Assembly (NCBI RefSeq): GCF_030815085.1
Contig: NZ_JAUSWG010000009.1
DNA: 64,000 nt
Origin: Paraclostridium ghonii
Lineage (GTDB): Bacteria; Bacillota; Clostridia; Peptostreptococcales; Peptostreptococcaceae
Reading direction: 5' to 3' (one strand)
Position numbers and translations under genes: made by a program. Below, one piece after another: positions 50,333 through 59,224 of this stretch (its first letter is position 1; each line of letters starts with the position of its first letter). The notes beneath the pieces were generated by a model. It made no database searches. It was given only the letters and a program-made list of their open reading frames with translations, and had not been told where the DNA came from.

Positions 50333-51025
50333 CTATTTTTTATACTCTATCACAAGTCTTCTATATGGATCTACACCTTCACTGTAAGTTTTTACAAACT
50401 TATCATTTTGAAGAGTTGAGTGAATTATTCTTCTCTCATATGGATTCATATAATCTAACTTTTTAGTTCTTCTTGTTTTAGCTACTTCTCTAGCTACCTT
50501 ATTTGCATATCTTATTAAAGATTCTTCTCTTTTAGATCTATAATTTTCTATGTCTATAAGAACCTTGAAGTGCGAATCTTTTTTTATTTTATTTAATGCT
50601 AGTCCTGCTAAAAATTGTATAGAATCTAGAGTTTCCCCTCTTCTACCAATTAAGCATGATGCATCTTTACCTGTTAAGTTAACCTTAACAACATTTTTTT
50701 CTTGATTAACATTCACTTCAATATCCATATTTAGATTCTTTACTATGTTTAGTAAAAAATCCTTAACCACATCACACTCTTTTAATGTTTCTTCTTCAGT
50801 AGTTATATCTTCTTTTATTGATTCTTGTTTTTTCATAGCTTCTATTTTTTGTTTAACGGTTATTCTAAAAATTCCTTCTTTATTTCCTATTAGTCCTAGG
50901 AAACCTTTTATCGGTTCTTTTATAACCTCTACTTCTATGTCTTCTCTATTTACTCTTAATTGTCCTAAAGCTTGTGATATCGCAATATCAATATTTTTAC
51001 TTTTTATTTCTAGGCTTTGTTTCAT
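50333..51025 (-). CDS. jag: RNA-binding protein Jag/KhpB
   Basis: A 230-aa protein. The Jag-N domain comes first (KNIDIAISQALGQLRVNREDIEVEVI), then a KH domain with GRRGETLDSIQFLAGL near residue 130, and a C-terminal R3H domain with ARYANKVAREV-like sequence and MNPYERRIIHSTLQ. It binds RNA and is linked to cell elongation and division. It starts 29 bases inside yidC, behind GGGAGGGTG, so the two are translationally coupled, as usual next to spoIIIJ/yidC. Confidence 0.93.
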   Translation of the reverse strand: MKQSLEIKSKNIDIAISQALGQLRVNREDIEVEVIKEPIKGFLGLIGNKEGIFRITVKQKIEAMKKQESIKEDITTEEETLKECDVVKDFLLNIVKNLNMDIEVNVNQEKNVVKVNLTGKDASCLIGRRGETLDSIQFLAGLALNKIKKDSHFKVLIDIENYRSKREESLIRYANKVAREVAKTRRTKKLDYMNPYERRIIHSTLQNDKFVKTYSEGVDPYRRLVIEYKK

Positions 51026-51704
51026 CTACTACACCCTCCCCAGAATTAGCAAGCTTAGCTTTTAATGGATTCATTATTAAGTAGTATTGAGCTAATTGGA
51101 ATAAGTTACTTACTGTCCAGTATAGTGCAAGACCTGCTGGGAAACTTATTCCCCACCAGAACATCATAGCTGACATAAAATATGTCATAAATTTCATAGA
51201 TCCTTGTTGTTGATCTTTTGGCATAGTTAACGTTTGTGTTATAAACGTTGTCACACCAGCCAAAATAGCTATTATTAATGTTTTATCTGGTGATGATAAA
51301 GACGTCATCCATAAAAACCCTGTATCTGCAGCTTTTCTTGCAGCTTCGTTTTCAAAAACATGGTATGTAACTGGATTTCTTAATACATTATAAAGACCTA
51401 TTAATATAGGAAATTGTACTAATAAAGGTAAACATCCTGACATAGGATTTATTTTAGCCTCTTGGTAAACTTTCATTATTTCTTGGTTTTGTTTTTCTGG
51501 TTTACTTTTATATTTCTCTTGTATTTCTTTTATTTTTGGCTGAATATCTTGCATAGCCTTCATAGATTTGGTTTGTTTTATAGTTAATGGTAATAATATT
51601 ACTTTTACAACTATAGTAAATAAAATAATAGCCCATCCATATTCAATCCCAAAATCTAGTATAAATTTAAGAATTTGACCTAAAAAGTTACTGATTAAAT
51701 TCAA
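50997..51704 (-). CDS. yidC: Membrane protein insertase YidC (SpoIIIJ type)
   Basis: A 235-aa protein with about five transmembrane segments. FTIVVKVILLPLTIKQTKSM, near residue 33, carries the charged hydrophilic-groove region, and PLLVQFPILIGLYNVLR is the family core near residue 100. Like clostridial homologues it lacks the large periplasmic domain of Gram-negative YidC. It inserts membrane proteins with or without Sec. It lies 45 bases after yidD. Confidence 0.95.
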   Translation of the reverse strand: MNLISNFLGQILKFILDFGIEYGWAIILFTIVVKVILLPLTIKQTKSMKAMQDIQPKIKEIQEKYKSKPEKQNQEIMKVYQEAKINPMSGCLPLLVQFPILIGLYNVLRNPVTYHVFENEAARKAADTGFLWMTSLSSPDKTLIIAILAGVTTFITQTLTMPKDQQQGSMKFMTYFMSAMMFWWGISFPAGLALYWTVSNLFQLAQYYLIMNPLKAKLANSGEGVVDETKPRNKK

Positions 51705-51749
51705 TTCTAATACCTCCTAAAGTGTCTTTGTCTTTACTTTATAACATAA

Positions 51750-52001
51750 TTACTTTAGAGGATCATATCCTCCAGGATGGAAAGGGTGACACTTTAATAT
51801 TCTTCTTATCGATAAGTAAGATCCTTTTAGTGCACCATATTTTTTTAAAGCTTCTATCGTATACTGAGAACAAGTTGGATAAAATCTACACGTAGGTCCT
51901 TTTAAAGGAGATATGTGCTTTTGATAAAATTTTACTATATATATAAAAACTTTAGTTAAATAACAATTTATATTATTTAATGAGTTATATAATCGCTTCA
52001 A
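51750..52001 (-). CDS. yidD: Membrane protein insertion efficiency factor YidD
   Basis: An 83-aa protein with the family signature CRFYPTCSQYTIEALKKYG, near residue 38, and the ending CHPFHPGGYDPL. It has an N-terminal amphipathic region (VFIYIVKFYQKHISPLKG). It assists YidC-dependent insertion. It lies between rnpA and yidC, the standard order. Confidence 0.95.
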   Translation of the reverse strand: MKRLYNSLNNINCYLTKVFIYIVKFYQKHISPLKGPTCRFYPTCSQYTIEALKKYGALKGSYLSIRRILKCHPFHPGGYDPLK

Positions 52002-52021
52002 CTTAATCCCCCATATCCTTA

Positions 52022-52369
52022 TTATCCTTTTAATAGTTTAGACTTTTTAACTAAATTATTAACCGATTTCTCTATTTCATTATACTCAGCATCTTTACTG
52101 GCTACCCTAGCTATGAACACTAAATCATATCCATCTTTTATGTGCTCATCACAGTTTAGCCTAAAACTTTCTCTTATTCTTCTTCTAACCTTGTTTCTAA
52201 CATTGGCTTTTCCAACCTTTTTAGAAACAGAAAATCCTACTCTATTAAAGTCTGATTTATTATCCAGTATATACATTACTAAATATTTATTTGCAAAAGA
52301 TTTGCCGTGTTTGTATACTTTTCTAAAATCAGAGTCTTTTTTTATACCTTTAGTATTCTTGAAATCCAT
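52022..52369 (-). CDS. rnpA: Ribonuclease P protein component
   Basis: About 115 residues from the ATG at 52369, behind GGAGGATT; an in-frame ATG seven codons earlier lacks a site. GFSVSKKVGKANVRNKVRRR, near residue 50, is the RNR RNA-binding motif. It combines with RNase P RNA to cut tRNA 5' leaders. It follows rpmH, as in most bacteria. Confidence 0.95.
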   Translation of the reverse strand: MDFKNTKGIKKDSDFRKVYKHGKSFANKYLVMYILDNKSDFNRVGFSVSKKVGKANVRNKVRRRIRESFRLNCDEHIKDGYDLVFIARVASKDAEYNEIEKSVNNLVKKSKLLKG

Positions 52370-52418
52370 ACTAAATCCTCCTATAAACACAGCTTATATT
52401 TATAATTTTTTACACAAA

Positions 52419-52446
52419 AAGGCCACTTTTCAGCAGCCCTTTTATA
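52419..52446 (-). terminator. Weak hairpin between rpmH and rnpA
   Basis: AAAGG...C and G...CCTTTTT pair loosely on the minus strand, followed by T. It may tune rnpA expression from the strong rpmH promoter. Confidence 0.4.
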
Positions 52447-52452
52447 AAAAAA

Positions 52453-52587
52453 TTAATGAGTTAATCTTTTTCTTCCTTTAGCTCTTCTTCTTTTTAGAAC
52501 ATTTTTTCCGTTAGAATTTTTCATTCTCTTTCTAAATCCATGTTCTTTTTTTCTTTGTCTTTTCTTTGGCTGATAAGTTCTTTTCAT
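52453..52587 (-). CDS. rpmH: 50S ribosomal protein L34
   Basis: A 44-aa protein, MKRTYQPKKRQRKKEHGFRK followed by the basic end ...RRRAKGRKRLTH, the universal L34 pattern. AAAGGCGGTG precedes the ATG. It heads the rpmH-rnpA-yidD-yidC-jag group transcribed away from oriC. Confidence 0.98.
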   Translation of the reverse strand: MKRTYQPKKRQRKKEHGFRKRMKNSNGKNVLKRRRAKGRKRLTH

Positions 52588-52666
52588 TTTTTGCACCGCC
52601 TTTCAAGATTAATTTTCCGTTTATAAAAGTAATAACTTTACCCTCAAAGTAAGCATAACACGTACA

Positions 52667-52695
52667 ATTATAAATCCTTTTAGGCTGATTGTCAA
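52667..52695 (-). promoter_or_regulatory. Consensus promoter of rpmH
   Basis: On the minus strand TTGACA, 17 bases, TATAAT: exact SigA hexamers and spacing, about 80 bases before rpmH. It lies at the edge of the upstream origin region. Confidence 0.93.
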
Positions 52696-52749
52696 CGTAT
52701 TTTTGTGGTTGTTTTGTCAAGATTTCATGGTAAAAAAGCATAGTTAATT

Positions 52750-53130
52750 TTGTTGACATTTTTATCAACAAGTCGTTAAATATGTGGATAATTTGCACAT
52801 AAATTATTGAAGTTTGCCATATATTCTGCTATTATAAATATACCTGTTGATAATGTTCATAAATATTATTAACATATAAACTTTATTCACAAGTTGTGGA
52901 TAAAAATGTGCATAACTTATTATGTAAAAGATAATAATCAAGTTATAAACCATATTTATATTATTATTGATATTATTTATAACTTTATATACATATTGTT
53001 CATAATTTATATAAATTATTAGCTATTTTTTATCTTTTTCAATTTATCCACATGTTTATCCATATTTTTTTTGCATAAATTTATAATTTTTAAATAAATA
53101 CTACATTTGTTAATAACTTTGTGGAAAATG
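52750..53130. other. oriC: oriC, upstream part (before dnaA)
   Basis: DnaA boxes: TGTGGATAA at 52783-52791 and 52895-52903 and TTATCCACA at 53044-53052 are perfect; TTATCAACA (52762), TGTTGATAA (52845), TTATCCATA (53056) and TGTGGAAAA (53120) are near matches. The region is very AT-rich and lies between rpmH and dnaA, the usual first half of the bipartite origin in clostridia and Bacilli. It also contains the dnaA promoter, not resolved here. Confidence 0.9.
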
Positions 53131-53159
53131 TTAATTATTTCGTTCGGAGGTTTTAAATT

Positions 53160-54488
53160 ATGGATATAGTTTCTTTATGGGAAAAAACGCTACAACTTAT
53201 CAAAGGTGAGTTGTCACCCCCAAGTTTTAATGCTTTTTTTAAGCAAATAAAACCATTACAAATACACTTAAACACTTTAATACTATTAGTTCCAAATGAC
53301 TTTACCAAAGGAATACTTGAAGATAGATACTTAAATTTAATAGAAAGCTCTGTAAATCAACTTTCTTTGAAAAAATATAACATCAAATTTGTTTTAAGCG
53401 AAGATGAGGTTAAAGGTTTAGATAAAGGCCAAACATCAGAAGATGATAATAAAATAAAAAAGAACTATCCTAATCTAAATCCTAAGTATACTTTTGATAC
53501 ATTTGTAATTGGAAATAGTAACCGTTTTGCACATGCGGCTTGTGTTGCTGTAGCTGAAGCTCCAGCAAGAGCTTATAACCCATTATTTTTATACGGGGGA
53601 GTAGGTCTTGGAAAAACACATCTTATGCACGCAATAGGACATCATATCATGGAACAAAAAAAAGATCCAAAGGTTGTTTACGTATCATCTGAAAAATTTA
53701 CAAACGAACTTATAAACTCTATAAAAGATGATAGAAACGAAGAATTCAGAAATAAATATAGAAATGTAGATGTTCTTTTAATAGACGACATTCAATTTAT
53801 AGCAGGAAAAGAAAGAACTCAAGAAGAATTTTTCCACACTTTCAACTCTTTACATGAAGCTAATAAACAAATAATCATATCTAGTGATAGACCTCCAAAG
53901 GAGATTCCTACTCTAGAAGATAGACTTCGTTCAAGATTTGAAATGGGGCTTATAACTGATATCCAAGCTCCAGATTTTGAAACTAGAATGGCTATATTAA
54001 GAAAAAAAGCTCAAATGGAAGATATTGATGTTCCTAATGAGGTTACTGTATATATAGCAAAAAATATAAAGTCTAATATACGAGAATTAGAAGGAGCCCT
54101 TACTAGAGTAGTTGCATATAGCTCTCTTACGAATAGGACAATATCTTTTGAATTAGCTTCTGAAGCTCTAAAAGATATTATATCTACTTCTAAACATGAA
54201 GAAATAACAGTAGGTAGAATAAAAGAAAAAGTTTCATCTGTATTTTCGTTAAAAATGGAAGATTTTAATTCTAAAAAAAGAACTAGATCTATTTCTTACC
54301 CAAGACAAGTTGCAATGTACTTATCAAGAGAGCTTACAGATTTGTCTTTGCCTAAGATAGGCGAAGAATTTGGAGGAAGAGATCATACTACTGTAATTCA
54401 TGCTCATGATAAAATTTCTAAAGATATTGAGAATAACGAAGATTTTAAAGAAAAAGTAAACAAAATAATACTAGATTTAAAAGGTTAG
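53160..54488 (+). CDS. dnaA: Chromosomal replication initiator DnaA
   Basis: A 442-aa protein. Domain I spans residues 1-80 (MDIVSLWEKTLQLIKGELS), then a linker, then the AAA+ domain with Walker A GGVGLGKTHLMHAIG near residue 144 and Walker B VLLIDDIQFIAGKERTQEEFF near residue 205, then domain IV with the DnaA-box-reading motif GGRDHTTVIHA near residue 408. It opens oriC. GGAGG lies 9 bases before the ATG, and boxes flank the gene on both sides. Confidence 0.98.
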   Translation: MDIVSLWEKTLQLIKGELSPPSFNAFFKQIKPLQIHLNTLILLVPNDFTKGILEDRYLNLIESSVNQLSLKKYNIKFVLSEDEVKGLDKGQTSEDDNKIKKNYPNLNPKYTFDTFVIGNSNRFAHAACVAVAEAPARAYNPLFLYGGVGLGKTHLMHAIGHHIMEQKKDPKVVYVSSEKFTNELINSIKDDRNEEFRNKYRNVDVLLIDDIQFIAGKERTQEEFFHTFNSLHEANKQIIISSDRPPKEIPTLEDRLRSRFEMGLITDIQAPDFETRMAILRKKAQMEDIDVPNEVTVYIAKNIKSNIRELEGALTRVVAYSSLTNRTISFELASEALKDIISTSKHEEITVGRIKEKVSSVFSLKMEDFNSKKRTRSISYPRQVAMYLSRELTDLSLPKIGEEFGGRDHTTVIHAHDKISKDIENNEDFKEKVNKIILDLKG

Positions 54489-54728
54489 TTTATAAACATA
54501 TACATGTGGATATAACCTTAATTAAATGTGCATATTTTTTTTCTCATAAAATATATACAATTTATTCAATCAAAATACACAAAGATATCAACATTTTTTA
54601 CACATGTTGATATCTTTGTATTTATTTTGATTGAGATACTTATCCACATTATACACAGCACCTACTATTATTACTACTATTTTTTCTTATTTATTTTTAT
54701 ATAAAACCAGTCAAGGAGGTTATCCACA
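54489..54728. other. oriC: oriC, downstream part (between dnaA and dnaN)
   Basis: DnaA boxes: TGTGGATAT (54505), TTATCCACA at 54640-54648 and TTATCCACA at 54720-54728, the last lying between the dnaN ribosome-binding site and its ATG. A 15-bp hairpin CAAAGATATCAACAT...ATGTTGATATCTTTG (54580-54618) contains two TGTTGATAT-type boxes and probably also ends the dnaA mRNA. In C. difficile this half contains the unwinding region; the AT-rich 54530-54600 and 54660-54705 are candidates here. Confidence 0.85.
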
Positions 54729-55838
54729 ATGAAGATAATTTGTAATCAAAAAATACTTGCTCATAAAATAAGTATTGTTCAAAAAGCTATTAATGGCAAA
54801 ACAACTTTAGAACTATTAAAAGGGATATTATTAACAGCAAAAGAAGGAACTTTAAACTTAACAGGGTACGATTTAGAAATAGGAATAGACACTCATATAC
54901 AAGCTGAAGTAGAAGAAGAAGGGAAAATAGTAATAAATGCTCGATTATTTGGAGATATAATAAGAAAATTACCTGATACTTTTGTTGAAATAGAAACAGA
55001 CTCAGATAACAATGTGTACATAAATTGCTTAAACTCAAGATTTAAAATAAAAGGAGATTCAGCAGTTGAATATCCAAAATTACCAGAGGTAAATGAAAAT
55101 GACTTGTACAACATTCCTCAAGATTTATTAAAGAATATGATTAAACAAACTGTTTTCGCAATTTCTCAAGATCAAACTAAACCAATATTAATGGGTGAGT
55201 TATTAGAAATAGTTGATGGAAATATAAGCTTGGTTGCTATAGATGGATATAGATTAGCTGTAAGAGCTAGTGAAATTAACAATATGGGAAATAACACAAA
55301 AGTTATAATACCGGGAAAAACACTTCATGATGTAAATGGTTTACTTTCATCGGAAGATGATGCTATACAAATAGGTTTTGATGAAAAAAATGCTATTTTT
55401 ATAATCAATGAAACTAAGATAATAACTAGATTATTAGACGGAGAGTTTATAGATTACAAAAAACTTCTTCCTAGAGAATATGGAGTTAGAGCTAAGGCTA
55501 ATACAAAGGAATTATTAAATAGTATAGAAAGAGCATCTTTACTGTCTCAGTCTGAAAAAAATAATTTAATAAAATTATCAATAAGAGATAATTCAATAGC
55601 CATAACTTCTAACACTGAAAAAGGTAATGTTTATGAAGAAGTATCTATAGATTTAGAAGGAGATTATCTAGACATAGCCTTTAACTCAAGGTATTTCATA
55701 GATGCTCTAAAAGTTATAGACAGTGAAGAGATATTTATAGAATTTACTACAAATGTAAATCCATGTATAATAAAACCGGTAGATGGAACAAAATATACAT
55801 ACTTATTACTTCCTGTAAGAATATCATCTAATATATAG
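54729..55838 (+). CDS. dnaN: DNA polymerase III beta subunit (sliding clamp)
   Basis: A 369-aa protein of three clamp domains, beginning MKIICNQKILAHKISIVQKA, with ending YTYLLLPVRISSNI typical of beta clamps (L-x-P-V-R/M). It forms the ring that holds polymerase III and recruits repair proteins. A perfect DnaA box abuts its start codon. The transcript ends at a strong hairpin. Confidence 0.97.
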   Translation: MKIICNQKILAHKISIVQKAINGKTTLELLKGILLTAKEGTLNLTGYDLEIGIDTHIQAEVEEEGKIVINARLFGDIIRKLPDTFVEIETDSDNNVYINCLNSRFKIKGDSAVEYPKLPEVNENDLYNIPQDLLKNMIKQTVFAISQDQTKPILMGELLEIVDGNISLVAIDGYRLAVRASEINNMGNNTKVIIPGKTLHDVNGLLSSEDDAIQIGFDEKNAIFIINETKIITRLLDGEFIDYKKLLPREYGVRAKANTKELLNSIERASLLSQSEKNNLIKLSIRDNSIAITSNTEKGNVYEEVSIDLEGDYLDIAFNSRYFIDALKVIDSEEIFIEFTTNVNPCIIKPVDGTKYTYLLLPVRISSNI

Positions 55839-55847
55839 CTTAAAATT

Positions 55848-55876
55848 AAACCCAACTGAAAAAGTTGGGTTTTTAT
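55848..55876 (+). terminator. Terminator of dnaN
   Basis: AAACCCAACT and AGTTGGGTTT form a 10-bp stem followed by T5. Confidence 0.92.
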
Positions 55877-55964
55877 GATATAATATATTTTTAAATATAT
55901 GTTAACACTTAAGAATTATAAATTAACTTAATATATATTTGCTATAATAAAAGGAGGAAGAAAA

Positions 55965-56171
55965 ATGATTGAAATAACTATAGATTCTGAATTCATAAAA
56001 TTAGATCAATTCTTAAAACTAGTAGATATTGCCTCTACAGGTGGACATGCTAAATTTTTAATTCAAGAAGGTCTAGTAAAGGTTAATGGAGAAATAGAAA
56101 CTAGAAGAGGGAAAAAATTAAGATCTAATGATATAGTAGAAGTTGAAGGTAATACAATAAAGATACTATAA
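55965..56171 (+). CDS. rlbA: S4-domain RNA-binding protein RlbA (YaaA)
   Basis: A 68-aa protein made of one S4 domain (FIKLDQFLKLVDIASTGGHA, then LVKVNGEIETRRGKKL). Always found between dnaN and recF in this group; a role in ribosome assembly has been proposed. AAAGGAGG precedes the ATG. recF starts a few bases later. Confidence 0.92.
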   Translation: MIEITIDSEFIKLDQFLKLVDIASTGGHAKFLIQEGLVKVNGEIETRRGKKLRSNDIVEVEGNTIKIL

Positions 56172-56185
56172 AAGAGGTGCCCTTT

Positions 56186-57304
56186 GTGTATTTAAAAGGC
56201 TTGAACTTAATAAATTTTAGGAATTATGAAGCTCTGTATTTAGAGTTTAATCCCAAAATAAATTTACTTATAGGTAAAAATGGACAAGGAAAGACAAATA
56301 TTGTAGAAGCAATTTATTTATTATCATTTGGAAAGTCTTTTAGAACTAATAAAGATAAAGAAATGATTAAGTTTGAATGCGAAAATTTATATATAGGTGG
56401 GAATTTCACAAAATATAATAGAAAGAGTCTAATAGAAATTGGAATTGGTAAAAATAATAAAAAAGGTATAAAAATTAATAAAATAAATATAGAAAAAATA
56501 TATGAATTATTAGGAAATCTAAATGTAGTTATTTTTTCTCCTGAAGATTTAAGATTAGTAAAAGAAGGGCCAAAAGAAAGAAGATCTTTTATAGATAAAG
56601 AGATAAGTCAAATTATGCCTAAATACTATAATTATCTTACCAATTACAACAAAATACTATTCCAAAGAAACAAACTACTAAAAAGCAACTATGTAGATAT
56701 AAATTTAATAGAGGTTTATGATGAAAGTTTGGCGAAATATGGTAGTTATATATATATTTTAAGAAGAGACTTTATAAAGAAAATCACATCTATATCAAGT
56801 GAAATGCATAAAAATCTTACTAATAATTTAGAAGATTTATCAATAAAGTATAAAAATCAATTAAATATTAATGATGAAGACACTGTAAACACTGTTTATG
56901 AACGATTTATTGAAAAACTTAAATCGGGACATAATCATGATATAGAAACAAGAACTACTAGATATGGAATTCATAAAGATGATTTATTAATTTGCATTAA
57001 TGGATTAGATATTAGGCTTTATGGATCTCAAGGCCAACAGAGAACTGCATCTATTTCATTAAAACTTTCAGAGATAGAATTAATAAAAAATGAAGTAGGA
57101 GAATACCCTATTTTATTGCTAGATGATATTTTTAGTGAATTAGATGAAACTAGACAAAAACTGTTAGTAGATAATTTAGATAAAGTTCAAATATTTATAA
57201 CAACAGCTGAAGCTTCTCATAAAAAAATATTTAGTAATGAGAATACTACTATTTTCAATATTGAAAAAGGAAATGTAATTAGTATAGAGAATGGAGGTAA
57301 CTAG
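56186..57304 (+). CDS. recF: DNA replication and repair protein RecF
   Basis: About 372 residues from the GTG at 56186 (MYLKGLNLINFRNY), seven bases after AGAGGTG; an in-frame GTG at 56177 lies in that site. Walker A GKNGQGKTNIVEAIYLL is near residue 30; the SMC-like signature SQGQQRTASISLKLSEIELI is near residue 275 and Walker B LLLDDIFSELD near residue 310. It loads RecA at gaps. Its stop codon is directly followed by gyrB. Confidence 0.95.
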   Translation: MYLKGLNLINFRNYEALYLEFNPKINLLIGKNGQGKTNIVEAIYLLSFGKSFRTNKDKEMIKFECENLYIGGNFTKYNRKSLIEIGIGKNNKKGIKINKINIEKIYELLGNLNVVIFSPEDLRLVKEGPKERRSFIDKEISQIMPKYYNYLTNYNKILFQRNKLLKSNYVDINLIEVYDESLAKYGSYIYILRRDFIKKITSISSEMHKNLTNNLEDLSIKYKNQLNINDEDTVNTVYERFIEKLKSGHNHDIETRTTRYGIHKDDLLICINGLDIRLYGSQGQQRTASISLKLSEIELIKNEVGEYPILLLDDIFSELDETRQKLLVDNLDKVQIFITTAEASHKKIFSNENTTIFNIEKGNVISIENGGN

Positions 57305-59206
57305 ATGAAACAAGAATACGGCGCAAGTCAGATACAGGTCCTAGAAGGATTAGAACCTGTTAGAAAAAGACCTGGTATGTACATAGGGTCTACAGGACCT
57401 AGAGGTTTACATCATTTAGTTTATGAAGTTGTGGACAATAGTATAGACGAAGCTCTAGCAGGATATTGTTCAGATATATATGCTTGTATAAACGAAGATG
57501 GAAGTATATTAGTAAAAGATAATGGTAGAGGTATTCCGGTAGAAGTTCATCCTAAGACTGGAAAATCTACGCTAGAAACAGTTTTAACAGTACTTCATGC
57601 TGGAGGTAAATTTGGTGGTGGAGGCTACAAAGTTTCAGGAGGTCTTCATGGAGTTGGGGTATCTGTAGTTAATGCTTTATCAGAGTGGTTAGTTGCAGAA
57701 GTACATAAAGATGGCAAAGTTTATAGACAAAAGTATGAAAGAGGAGTTCCGACTTCAGAAATAAAAGTTGTTGGAGAATCTAAATCAACAGGAACTATAA
57801 TACAATTTAAACCTGATGACACTATATTTGAAGAAGTAGAATATAAATACGAGACATTAGAATATAGATTAAGAGAGTTAGCATTCCTAAACAAAGGAAT
57901 AAAAATAATATTAGAAGATAAAAGATCAGAACAAGAAAAAATAAAGGAATTTCATTATGATGGTGGTTTAATAGAATTTGTTAAACACTTAAATAAAACA
58001 AAAACAGGAATTCACGATGATATAATTTATATAGAGAAAAAAGCAAAAGATAATATGGTAGAAGTAGCTTTACAGTACACTGATGGCTATACAGAGAACA
58101 TATATTCCTTTGCCAATAATATAAATACTCATGAAGGTGGAACTCACTTAAGTGGATTCAAAACTGCTATGACTAAAGTTGTAAATGAGTATGCTAGAAA
58201 AAATGGAATATTAAAAGAAAAGGATACAAATCTTTTAGGAGAGGACATAAGAGAAGGTCTTACAGCTGTTATATCTATTAAACTTCCTGAACCTCAATTT
58301 GAAGGACAAACAAAAACTAAATTAGGAAATACAGCTATTAGAGGTATAGTAGATAGTGTAACAGTTGAAGAGATAGGGTCTTTCTTAGAAGAGAATCCTA
58401 CAACTGCTAGAATAATAGTGGATAAAGCTTTAAGAGCTCAAAGGGCTAGAGAAGCTGCAAAAAAAGCAAGAGAATTAACTAGAAGGAAAAGTGTACTTGA
58501 GAGTACATCATTACCTGGGAAATTAGCTGACTGTGCAGAAAAAGATCCTTCTAAGAGTGAAATATTCTTAGTCGAAGGGGATTCTGCCGGAGGTTCAGCA
58601 AAACAAGGTAGAGATAGACATTCACAAGCAATATTACCATTAAGAGGTAAAATACTTAATGTTGAAAAGTCTAGATTAGATAAAATACTATCATCAGATG
58701 AAATAAGAAATATGATAACTGCATATGGTTGCGGTGTAGGTGATGATTTTGACTTAGAAAAAGCTAGATATCATAAAATCGTAATAATGACCGATGCCGA
58801 TGTAGATGGAGCTCACATAAGAACACTGTTACTTACATTCTTCTTTAGATACATGAGACCACTTGTAGAACAAGGATATATTTATATAGCTCAACCGCCT
58901 TTATACAAGGTTAAAAAACAAAAGAAAGAGCATTATGTATATTCAGATAAAGAGTTAAATGTTTTATTAGAGGAAATAGGAAGAACTGGAATAGAACTTC
59001 AAAGATACAAAGGTCTTGGAGAGATGAACGCAGAGCAGCTTTGGGATACAACTATGAATCCTGAGACTAGAACTTTATTACAAGTATCAATAGAAGATGC
59101 GTCTATGGCAGATGAAATATTCTCAATGCTTATGGGTGATAAAGTAGCTCCAAGAAAAGAATTTATAGAAGAAAATGCAAGATATGTTAGAAATTTAGAC
59201 ATATAA
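57305..59206 (+). CDS. gyrB: DNA gyrase subunit B
   Basis: A 633-aa protein. The GHKL ATPase motifs are EVVDNSIDEALAGYC, near residue 40, and GLHGVGVSVVNALS, near residue 115. The TOPRIM domain has VEGDSAGGSAKQGRDRHSQAI, near residue 425, and IVIMTDADVDGAHI. With GyrA it introduces negative supercoils. It directly follows recF and precedes gyrA by 18 bases. Confidence 0.98.
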   Translation: MKQEYGASQIQVLEGLEPVRKRPGMYIGSTGPRGLHHLVYEVVDNSIDEALAGYCSDIYACINEDGSILVKDNGRGIPVEVHPKTGKSTLETVLTVLHAGGKFGGGGYKVSGGLHGVGVSVVNALSEWLVAEVHKDGKVYRQKYERGVPTSEIKVVGESKSTGTIIQFKPDDTIFEEVEYKYETLEYRLRELAFLNKGIKIILEDKRSEQEKIKEFHYDGGLIEFVKHLNKTKTGIHDDIIYIEKKAKDNMVEVALQYTDGYTENIYSFANNINTHEGGTHLSGFKTAMTKVVNEYARKNGILKEKDTNLLGEDIREGLTAVISIKLPEPQFEGQTKTKLGNTAIRGIVDSVTVEEIGSFLEENPTTARIIVDKALRAQRAREAAKKARELTRRKSVLESTSLPGKLADCAEKDPSKSEIFLVEGDSAGGSAKQGRDRHSQAILPLRGKILNVEKSRLDKILSSDEIRNMITAYGCGVGDDFDLEKARYHKIVIMTDADVDGAHIRTLLLTFFFRYMRPLVEQGYIYIAQPPLYKVKKQKKEHYVYSDKELNVLLEEIGRTGIELQRYKGLGEMNAEQLWDTTMNPETRTLLQVSIEDASMADEIFSMLMGDKVAPRKEFIEENARYVRNLDI

Positions 59207-59224
59207 GAGAGGGGATGAGTGTTA

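Noticed and set aside
52532..52798. 88-aa ORF overlapping rpmH
   Set aside because: It is an alternative frame of rpmH and its promoter; the correct frame gives L34.
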